Assembly: GCA_004323695.1 (NCBI GenBank)
Contig: SCRU01000099.1
Location: 1-46,634, forward strand
Length of the DNA stretch: 46,634 bases
Source: Burkholderiaceae bacterium
Lineage (GTDB): Bacteria; Pseudomonadota; Gammaproteobacteria; Burkholderiales; Burkholderiaceae_C
Reading direction: 5' to 3'
Shown: positions 34,495 to 41,838 of the stretch, piece by piece
How the letters are laid out: every line of letters begins with the position of its first letter
How positions within the stretch are numbered: the first letter of the stretch is position 1
The notes under the pieces: generated by a model
Told to the model about the DNA's origin: nothing
What the model saw: only the letters and a program-made list of their open reading frames with translations
Database searches by the model: none
Program-made: the position numbers and the translations under genes

Positions 34495-34880
34495 GGCGAC
34501 GGCGCCTCCTTGTCGCTGGCCGCGCCGCTGCGCGTGTAGTCGCCGGCCAACGGCACGGGATCGCGCGGCTGGGCGCGCTGGGGAACGAGGTAGTCCCGCA
34601 CGCCTGCGCGCATGCGTTGCAGGTCGGCGCGCAACCGGGCGTAGTCGAAGTGGTAGCGGGACCGCTCCTGCGGCGCGATGACCGTCGCGCGTTCGGCGAG
34701 GCGGTCCAGCAGTTCGAGCTGGCGCGTCACCGCGGCGAGCATCTCGCGCTCGGCGACGTTGTCGGGGGCGTCGGCAGCAATGGCGGGCTGCAATCCCGAG
34801 GCGGCAAACAGCAGCAGCGCACCAAGACGGGCCGCCACAGCGGAGCGCCGAACCTGCGGGGGATTGCGAGTGGTTTCCAT
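34491..34880 (-). CDS. RAQPRD family ICE protein (TIGR01690)
   Basis: The exported protein has 129 residues. A signal peptide (AARLGALLLFAASGLQPAIA-A) is followed by helical sequence (AEREMLAAVTRQLELLDRLA) and the name-giving motif RAQPRDP near residue 103. It is the first minus-strand gene of the mating block in view. In related ICEs TIGR03747 and traD lie just upstream, but here a divergent defence operon begins 273 bp away. Confidence 0.9.
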   Translation of the reverse strand: METTRNPPQVRRSAVAARLGALLLFAASGLQPAIAADAPDNVAEREMLAAVTRQLELLDRLAERATVIAPQERSRYHFDYARLRADLQRMRAGVRDYLVPQRAQPRDPVPLAGDYTRSGAASDKEAPSP

Positions 34881-35152
34881 CGAGCCGTTCTCCGAGCGAT
34901 GCGGATGGCTCGATGCTCAAACGGCCGGTCTTCCGGCGCCGCAATCAATCGGAACCGGCCTCCTACCGGTTTCCACCGCAATGTCTGCGGTCCGATGCCC
35001 ACGGGTGTTTTCGAACGTCTGACCGACGATCAGCGGCGGCCGCACCACCAGCGCACCGGATAGCCACGGTCACAACTGGCCAGTCTGCGTTGCCTCTTGG
35101 TAGAATTGACCAGACTTGGCAATCGAATATAGCCGCCCTTCATGGATTCCAA
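34881..35152. promoter_or_regulatory. Divergent region between the transfer block and the defence operon
   Basis: These 272 bases hold no gene. For the plus strand, TTGACC (35106-35111) and TATAGC (35128-35133) with a 16-bp spacer form a fair sigma70-like promoter ending 20 bp before the HTH gene. An imperfect palindrome GGAACCGG (34951-34958) with CCGGTTTCC (34966-34974) lies nearer the transfer genes and could be an operator. Confidence 0.45.
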
Positions 35153-35353
35153 ATGACTGAAGTCGACAGCGAGATCCTCACGCTCGAAGAGGTCGCGGCC
35201 TATCTCAAAGCCGGGAAACGGACGGTCTATCGCCTGGCTCAGAAAGGAGAGATTCCGGCGTTCAAGTTGGGAGGGACATGGCGTTTCCGGCGGTCTGAAT
35301 TGGATGCCTGGATCGCTGACAGCATCGGCAAAAAGAAGCCAGAGGCGGACTGA
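35153..35353 (+). CDS. Excisionase-family (MerR/AlpA-like) HTH DNA-binding protein
   Basis: This 66-residue protein is almost entirely one winged-HTH: LTLEEVAAYLKAGKRTVYRL, then AQKGEIPAFKLGGTWRFRRS and ELDAWIADSI. This is the helix-turn-helix_17/excisionase pattern with the wing motif GGTWRFRR. ATG at 35153 is the natural start; the frame is open far upstream but without homology. It is the first gene of the cargo operon, 50 bp before the SNF2 gene. It could be a transcriptional switch for the operon or an excisionase. Being far from int favours the former. Confidence 0.85.
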   Translation: MTEVDSEILTLEEVAAYLKAGKRTVYRLAQKGEIPAFKLGGTWRFRRSELDAWIADSIGKKKPEAD

Positions 35354-35403
35354 GCTTTGGATCAGGGCCAGTCGCTTAGGGAACACAAAGGGGAGAACCG
35401 GCG

Positions 35404-38316
35404 TTGACGACACCACAGCTTCTGACACCGCACCAGCGGCAGTACGTTGCCTGGCTGCTCACACGCCGCGCGGCGGGCGACACCGTGGAGTCGTTGGCCT
35501 CGACGCTGGTCGATTCCCAGGTCGATCTCAACCCGCATCAGGTGGATGCCGCCCTCTTCGCCTGTCGCAACCCGCTTTCGCGCGGTGTCATCCTTGCCGA
35601 CGAAGTGGGCCTCGGCAAAACCATTGAGGCAGGCTTGGTGATCTCGCAACGCTGGGCGGAGCGACGGCGCAGGATTCTCATCGTCGTCCCGGCCAACCTG
35701 CGCAAGCAGTGGCATCAGGAACTGCAGGACAAGTTCAGCCTGCAAGGGCTGATCCTCGAAGCCAAGAGCTACAACGCGATCCGCAAGCAGGAGCAGCAGA
35801 ACCCGTTCCTGATGGCCTCCGGCCCGATCATCTGCTCCTACCAGTTCGCCAAGGCCAAGGCCAACGACATCAAGGAGATTGCGTGGGACTTGGTCGTTCT
35901 CGACGAAGCGCATCGCCTGCGCAACGTCTACAAGACCAGCAACGTCATCGCCAAGACGCTCAAGGAGGCAATGGCGCACGTCCATTCCAAGGTGTTGCTC
36001 ACGGCCACGCCCTTGCAGAACTCGCTGCTTGAACTCTATGGCCTCGTCAGCATCATCGACGACCGCGTCTTCGGCGATCTCGACAGCTTTCGCGCGCAGT
36101 TCACCAACGGTGGGCGGGATGCAGCCTTCGCCGGTCTGCGCGAGCGACTGTCCGCCGTCTGCAAACGCACCCTGCGCAAGCAGGTACAGCCCTACGTGTC
36201 CTACACGGCGCGCAAGGCCATCGTGCAGGAGTTCACCCCGTCGAACGAGGAACAGGAACTGTCCCGCCTCGTCGCCGAGTACCTGCGCCGCCCCAACCTG
36301 CAGGCGTTGCCGCAGAGTCAGCGGCAGCTGATCTCGCTCGTCCTTTGGAAGTTGCTGGCGTCCAGCACGCACGCGATTGCGGGCGCACTGGAAACGATGG
36401 CCAAACGCCTGCAAGGCGTGCTCGACGCATCGCCCGTGGTCGATCTGGCAGACGAGCTGGACGAAGACTACGAGTCGCTGGATGAAACCGCCGAGGAGTT
36501 CGTCGATGGCGACGACGACCCGGCATCGGGTGCGGCCGGGCCAAGCAAGGAAGAGCGCACCGCCATCTCGAACGAGATCGACGAGCTGCGCCACTTCAAG
36601 ACGCTGGCCACCAGCATCCGCGACAACGCCAAGGGCATGGCGCTGCTCACCGCCCTCGACCGGGCGTTCGCAGAACTGGAGCGGCTGGGCGCGGCCAAGA
36701 AGGCCATCATCTTCACCGAATCCAGGCGCACGCAGGACTACCTCCTGAGCCTGCTGGCCGACACGTCCTACGGCAACGGCATCGTCCTGTTCAATGGCAC
36801 CAACAGCGACTCCCGCGCGCAGGCCACCTACAAGGACTGGATCAAGCGGCACGAAGGCACAGACCACATCACCGGCTCCAAGACCGCCGACACCCGCGCG
36901 GCACTGGTCGAGCATTTCAAGGAACGCGGCACGGTGATGATTGCCACCGAAGCGGGCGCGGAGGGCATCAATCTCCAGTTCTGCTCTCTGGTCATCAACT
37001 ACGACCTGCCTTGGAACCCGCAGCGCATCGAGCAGCGCATCGGCCGTTGCCACCGCTACGGGCAGAAGCATGACGTCGTGGTGGTCAACTTCGTGGATCG
37101 CAGCAACGAGGCCGATGCCCGCGTTTACGAACTGCTGGCACAGAAGTTCCAGCTTTTCGAAGGCGTGTTCGGTGCCAGCGACGAAGTTTTGGGCACGATT
37201 GGTTCCGGCGTGGACTTCGAACGCCGCATCGCCGACATCTATCAGAACTGCCGGAACCCAAGCGAAATCAAGGCCAGCTTCGAGCAACTCCAGCTCGATC
37301 TCTCGGGCGAAATCAGCGAAGCGATGGTCAAGACGCGCCAGATTCTGCTGGAGAACTTCGACGAGGAAGTGCAGGACAAGCTCCGCGTCCGCGCCGAAGA
37401 CAGCCGCAGCGCCCGCAGCCGCTTCGAGCGGATGCTGATGGATCTGAGCCGGGCGGAATTGGGCGACTGCGCCAGCTTTGACGACGATGGCTTCGACCTC
37501 CGGCGCGCACCGGACGGCATCGAAGCCAGCGGACTCTCTGGCATCGACGGTTCGGTCATCCCACTTGGGCGCTACGAACTGCCGCGCCGATCCGGCGATG
37601 CCCACCTGTACCGCATCAATCATCCGCTGGCGCTGTGGCTCACGCAGCAGGCCAAGACTCGCGCGCTCGATGGAGCCAAGCTGGTGTTCGACTACGACGG
37701 CTATGGCACCAAGGTCAGCACCCTGGAGCCGTATCGCGGCAAGGCCGGGTGGCTCACGCTGAAGCTGATCTCGGTCGAAGCCCTGGGCAATCAGGAGCAG
37801 CACCTCCTGGTCGCGGCCAGCACCACCGACGGTGTCCCGTTGGCCGAAGAAGACCCGGAGAAGCTGTTGCGCCTGCCTGCGACCACGCAGGCGGCGGGCC
37901 TGTTCAACAACGCGGGCAACGCCACCTTGGTGGCCGACGTGGCAAGCCGAAAGATCGAACTGCTGCGGGAGATCAATCAACGCAACCTCGGCTACTTCGA
38001 ACAGGAAGTGCAGAAGCTGGATGCCTGGGCGGACGACCTGAAGCTGGGCCTTGAGCAGGAGATCAAGGAGATCGACCGCGAGATCAAGGAAGTGCGCCGC
38101 ACGGCGGCGACGTCGCCCACGCTGGAAGAAAAGCTGGCGCACCAGAAACGCCAGCGTGAACTGGAAGGCAAGCGCAGCAAGCTGCGCCGCGAACTGTTCA
38201 TCCGGCAGGATGAAGTCGAAGCGCAGCGCAACGACCTCATCAGCCAGTTGGAGGTGCAGCTTCAGCAGCAGGTGGAAGAGCGCGCGCTGTTCACCATCGA
38301 ATGGGAACTGGTGTGA
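35404..38316 (+). CDS. SNF2-family DEAD/DEAH helicase-like ATPase of the defence operon
   Basis: The protein has 970 residues from TTG at 35404, preceded by GGGGAG. Motifs: I DEVGLGKT at 66-73, II DEAH at 167-170 (VVLDEAHRLRN), III LLTATPLQN at 198-206, and VI RIGRCHRYGQ at about 544-553. These are the SNF2/RapA signature motifs of a double-strand DNA translocase. The C-terminal 130 residues are charged and strongly coiled-coil (EIDREIKEVRR, EEKLAHQKRQRELEGKRSK). It likely moves along DNA or remodels it for a nuclease partner. It overlaps the AIPR gene by one base (TGATG). Relatives such as DISARM DrmD or RapA share only the motor. Confidence 0.88.
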   Translation: MTTPQLLTPHQRQYVAWLLTRRAAGDTVESLASTLVDSQVDLNPHQVDAALFACRNPLSRGVILADEVGLGKTIEAGLVISQRWAERRRRILIVVPANLRKQWHQELQDKFSLQGLILEAKSYNAIRKQEQQNPFLMASGPIICSYQFAKAKANDIKEIAWDLVVLDEAHRLRNVYKTSNVIAKTLKEAMAHVHSKVLLTATPLQNSLLELYGLVSIIDDRVFGDLDSFRAQFTNGGRDAAFAGLRERLSAVCKRTLRKQVQPYVSYTARKAIVQEFTPSNEEQELSRLVAEYLRRPNLQALPQSQRQLISLVLWKLLASSTHAIAGALETMAKRLQGVLDASPVVDLADELDEDYESLDETAEEFVDGDDDPASGAAGPSKEERTAISNEIDELRHFKTLATSIRDNAKGMALLTALDRAFAELERLGAAKKAIIFTESRRTQDYLLSLLADTSYGNGIVLFNGTNSDSRAQATYKDWIKRHEGTDHITGSKTADTRAALVEHFKERGTVMIATEAGAEGINLQFCSLVINYDLPWNPQRIEQRIGRCHRYGQKHDVVVVNFVDRSNEADARVYELLAQKFQLFEGVFGASDEVLGTIGSGVDFERRIADIYQNCRNPSEIKASFEQLQLDLSGEISEAMVKTRQILLENFDEEVQDKLRVRAEDSRSARSRFERMLMDLSRAELGDCASFDDDGFDLRRAPDGIEASGLSGIDGSVIPLGRYELPRRSGDAHLYRINHPLALWLTQQAKTRALDGAKLVFDYDGYGTKVSTLEPYRGKAGWLTLKLISVEALGNQEQHLLVAASTTDGVPLAEEDPEKLLRLPATTQAAGLFNNAGNATLVADVASRKIELLREINQRNLGYFEQEVQKLDAWADDLKLGLEQEIKEIDREIKEVRRTAATSPTLEEKLAHQKRQRELEGKRSKLRRELFIRQDEVEAQRNDLISQLEVQLQQQVEERALFTIEWELV

Positions 38317-40109
38317 TGGCGGCCCTCGAACAGCAGTACATGACCATCCTGAAGAAGGTACTGGCGGAACGCTTCGTGCCTTCGTTGCCTCCGCTGCTGG
38401 ACACCACCAAGCCTGCGGCGGAACAACAGGCCAAGCAACTCTCGCGGGCCTTCAGCGCATTCGTGCTGCACAAGCTGCTCGACATCACGCCGCAGTCCGC
38501 TGCCGAGTCGGTCGTGGACGACTTCAATGACAAGGGCATCGACGCCATCCACTACGACGAGGATTCCGAAACCCTCTATCTGCTGCAAACCAAGCTGAAG
38601 GAGTCCGAACAGTTCAAGCAGGACGACGCGCTGCCGTTCTGCGAGGGCATCCGCCTGTTGATCCGGCAGGAGTTCGCCGGGTTTAACAAGAACTTCCAGA
38701 ATCGCAAGGCCGACATCGAGGCCGCGCTCGATACGTGCAGCCACATCAAGTTGGTCGTGCCCTACACCGGCGATGGCATCTCCAAGACGGCCAGCGATGC
38801 ACTGCAAGCCCTGCTCGACGATGAAGACCTTGACGAAGAACGGCTCGACAAGCAGGTGCAGTACTACACCGCAGCCGAGATCGCCCGCGACCTGCTGGCG
38901 GAACAGGCGTACCAGCCGGTTCACACCGACATCGCCTTGCAGAAGCACGCGAAGGTCGAGACTCCGCGCGCCACGTACTACGGTATCGCGCGCTTGGCCG
39001 ATCTGGTCGCGCTTCACCAGGACAAAGGCAAGGCGCTGTACGAGCGCAACATCCGCTACTTCCTCGGCAGCAGCAAATCCGATGTCAACAAGGCCATCAA
39101 GACGACCTTGCGCGACGCTCCGGCAGACTTCTTCTACCTCAGCAACGGCGTCACTGCCGTTTGCGACCTGATCGAGCCCAAGGCCACGAAGAACGGAATC
39201 AAGAAGTTCAAGGTTCGCGGGCTTTCCATCATCAACGGTGCGCAGACGGTCGCATCGGCGGCGGAATTCGTCGCCCAGCATCCGGGTAGCAACATCGACG
39301 ATGCCAGGGTGATGCTCACCTTGATCAAGGCCCCGGCGGATGGGCCCTTCGGCAAGCGCGTCACCAAGGCGCGCAACCACCAGAATCCGGTGCAGACGGC
39401 AAACTTCGCCTCGCTGGACGAAAACCAGGAGCGCCTGCGGCAGGAGATCGCGCACCTCGGCTTCGCCTACCACTACCGTCCGGAAGCATCGGAGACCGGC
39501 TCCCAAGCCATCTCGCTCGACGAGGCACTGCGCGCGCTTGCCTCGCAGCAGGACGATCCGCGCTACGCTGTCTGGCTCAAGAGCGAACCGGCGCGGTTGG
39601 CGAATCCCGAATCCGCCGAGTACCAGTCGCTGTTCCCGGCCACCCTGACTGGCGCGGCCCTGGTCAACGCCCTGCTGTGCCACCGGGCCATCCGCACGCT
39701 GGTCGTGGACTATGAGCAGAAGGCGGCAGCGCGCAGCCAGGAAAAGCTGATCTACCGGCACGCCCTGCACGTCATCACGGCCGTGATGATGAAGCGCCTG
39801 CGGCAACGCATCGGCGCGGCGGCGGTCATCGACCCGGCCACCATCCCCGCGCTGATCAGCCAGCCGCTCGATCAGCTCAGGCAGCAGACGTTCGACCTCG
39901 GTCAGCAACGTCTCACCTTCGAGGGGCCGCTGGCCTATTTCCGCAGTCAGGGCAGCGTCGCGTCGTTCATGGCCGATCTGATGGAGGCGCACTTCGCGCT
40001 GACCGCCGACCCGGTGCCGCCCAACCTGCGCAATATCAGCACTGCGGCGGATGCGTATCCGCGCAAGCGCCTGCTCGACTATTTGTCGAGCAAGGCACCC
40101 CAACTATGA
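38316..40109 (+). CDS. AIPR (abortive infection phage resistance) protein with nuclease-like N-terminus
   Basis: The protein has 597 residues from the ATG at 38316 that shares a base with the SNF2 stop. Residues 65-100 (DDFNDKGIDAIHY... LYLLQTKLKE) contain G-I-D76 and Q91-T-K93, the spacing of a PD-(D/E)xK (Mrr-like D...QxK) nuclease core. Residues about 220-410 are the AIPR domain: YYGIARLADLVALH, FFYLSNGVTAVCDL, SIINGAQTVASAAE and KARNHQNPVQTANF. AIPR proteins are known from phage abortive-infection loci and next to restriction genes. A nuclease or effector role is inferred. It precedes the methyltransferase by 10 bp. Confidence 0.87.
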   Translation: MAALEQQYMTILKKVLAERFVPSLPPLLDTTKPAAEQQAKQLSRAFSAFVLHKLLDITPQSAAESVVDDFNDKGIDAIHYDEDSETLYLLQTKLKESEQFKQDDALPFCEGIRLLIRQEFAGFNKNFQNRKADIEAALDTCSHIKLVVPYTGDGISKTASDALQALLDDEDLDEERLDKQVQYYTAAEIARDLLAEQAYQPVHTDIALQKHAKVETPRATYYGIARLADLVALHQDKGKALYERNIRYFLGSSKSDVNKAIKTTLRDAPADFFYLSNGVTAVCDLIEPKATKNGIKKFKVRGLSIINGAQTVASAAEFVAQHPGSNIDDARVMLTLIKAPADGPFGKRVTKARNHQNPVQTANFASLDENQERLRQEIAHLGFAYHYRPEASETGSQAISLDEALRALASQQDDPRYAVWLKSEPARLANPESAEYQSLFPATLTGAALVNALLCHRAIRTLVVDYEQKAAARSQEKLIYRHALHVITAVMMKRLRQRIGAAAVIDPATIPALISQPLDQLRQQTFDLGQQRLTFEGPLAYFRSQGSVASFMADLMEAHFALTADPVPPNLRNISTAADAYPRKRLLDYLSSKAPQL

Positions 40110-40119
40110 GAGCGATGCC

Positions 40120-41838
40120 ATGAGCAAGCAAAAACTAGAACTGACATGGATCGGCAAGGAGAAGCGTCCCAAGCTGGAACCGCGCATCCTGCTTGAAGAG
40201 CCGGACAAGTCGTATCACGCCAAGCAGCGCGTGTCTGAGGGAGACATTTTCGACAACCGCCTGATCTGCGGAGACAACCTGCTGGCGTTGAAGGCACTGG
40301 AGCAAGAGTTCACGGGAAAGGTGAAGTGTGTATTCATCGACCCGCCCTACAACACCGGAAGCGCATTCGCCCAATACGACGACGGATTGGAGCATTCGAT
40401 CTGGCTGGGATTGATGCGTGACCGTCTTGAGATCATCAAACGCTTGCTTTCCACCGATGGCTCCTTGTGGATCGCTATTGATGACAACGAAGGACATTAC
40501 TTGAAGGTGCTATGCGACGAGGTTTTCGGGCGTCAAGCGTTCGTCACGTCGATGGTGTGGGAGAACTTCTACGGGCGGAGCAATGCAGCGGCGGTTTCGC
40601 CAGCCCACAACTACGTTCTGCTGTACTCCCCATTGGGGCAAGACTGGAAAAAGGTTCGCAACCTTCTCCCACGGGGTGATGAAGCTGCAAGCAAATACAA
40701 GAACCCTGATAACGACCCCCGTGGTTCTTGGCGTCTGGGCCCGATCTTCGCCGCTGGCGAACGGCACGAGGGACTCATGTACACGATTACGACGCCATCG
40801 GGACGGTCGGTGAGTCCTCCAAAGGGCAGCCACTGGCGCATGTTGGAGGAGGACTTCTGGAAGATGGTAAATGAGGGCCGGATCGTGTTCGGTGAAAAGG
40901 GGGATAACAATCCAGCCGTCAAGCTGTTCCTACGTGAAGTTCAGGATGGTTTGGTGCCGCGGACTTGGTGGTCGCACACAGAAGTCGGCCACTCACAGGA
41001 GGCAAAGCGCGAGATCCAGGCACTCTTCCCAAACGAGATTCCATTCGACACTCCGAAGCCAGAACGCCTGCTCAAACAGGTGATAACTATTGCCACCAAC
41101 CCTGGCGACATCGTCTTGGACTCCTTCGCCGGTTCCGGCACCACAGGGGCTGTTGCACACAAAATGGGGCGTCGTTGGATCATGGTTGAAGTAGTTGAAT
41201 CAACCTGCGATTCATATGTGCGTCCACGCCTAAAAAAGGTGATTGATGGTGAAGACGGCGGTGGCATCACAGAGAGCATTGGATGGGAAGGCGGCGGTGG
41301 TTTCCGCTATTGCCAGCTCGCGCCCAGCCTGATCGTCAATGACCGCTGGGGCAACCCGGTCATCAATCCCGAATACAACGCCGCGCAACTGGCCGAAGCG
41401 TTGGCCAAGCTGGAGGGCTTCAACTACGCACCTTCCGAGGTGCAGTGGTGGCAGCACGGCCACTCCAGCGAGCGCGACTTCATTTACGTCACCACGCAGA
41501 ACCTGTCCGGCGATCAGTTGCAGGCGCTCTCCGAGGAAGTGGGTTCCGACCGGAGCCTGCTGGTGTGCTGCTCGGCTTTCCGAGGCGTAACGGCGGCGAA
41601 GGCGGCGGAACGCTGGCCGAACCTGACCTTGAAGAAGATTCCGAAGATGGTGCTGGCCCGCTGCGAATGGGGCCACGACGACTACAGCCTCAACGTGGCG
41701 AACCTGCCGATGGCGAAGCCCGATCCGGTCGATCCGGCAGCCAGCGCCAGCAGGCCCACCAAGACTCGCAGGGCAGCCACCGGAAACAACAATCAAGGCG
41801 GCCTTTTTGAACAGAGCGCCGGGGAGAACCAGAAATGA
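40120..41838 (+). CDS. Site-specific DNA methyltransferase, type III Mod-like (beta class)
   Basis: This 572-residue enzyme should methylate adenine-N6 (or cytosine-N4) to mark self DNA. Motif IV DPPY is at 74-77 (FIDPPYNTG) and precedes motif I DSFAGSGTTG at about 333-342, the beta-class order typical of Mod subunits. The segment between holds the target-recognition domain. ATG at 40120 gives MSKQKLELTWIGKEKR. The centre of the gene is clearly poorer in GC than its ends (see findings), as expected if the recognition domain was exchanged. It overlaps the restriction gene by four bases (ATGA). Confidence 0.92.
   Translation: MSKQKLELTWIGKEKRPKLEPRILLEEPDKSYHAKQRVSEGDIFDNRLICGDNLLALKALEQEFTGKVKCVFIDPPYNTGSAFAQYDDGLEHSIWLGLMRDRLEIIKRLLSTDGSLWIAIDDNEGHYLKVLCDEVFGRQAFVTSMVWENFYGRSNAAAVSPAHNYVLLYSPLGQDWKKVRNLLPRGDEAASKYKNPDNDPRGSWRLGPIFAAGERHEGLMYTITTPSGRSVSPPKGSHWRMLEEDFWKMVNEGRIVFGEKGDNNPAVKLFLREVQDGLVPRTWWSHTEVGHSQEAKREIQALFPNEIPFDTPKPERLLKQVITIATNPGDIVLDSFAGSGTTGAVAHKMGRRWIMVEVVESTCDSYVRPRLKKVIDGEDGGGITESIGWEGGGGFRYCQLAPSLIVNDRWGNPVINPEYNAAQLAEALAKLEGFNYAPSEVQWWQHGHSSERDFIYVTTQNLSGDQLQALSEEVGSDRSLLVCCSAFRGVTAAKAAERWPNLTLKKIPKMVLARCEWGHDDYSLNVANLPMAKPDPVDPAASASRPTKTRRAATGNNNQGGLFEQSAGENQK

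Noticed and set aside
35362-38142. 926-codon minus-strand open frame opposite the SNF2 gene
   Set aside because: It is an antisense shadow of a high-GC gene; the plus strand has all SNF2 motifs and the minus product has no recognisable domain.
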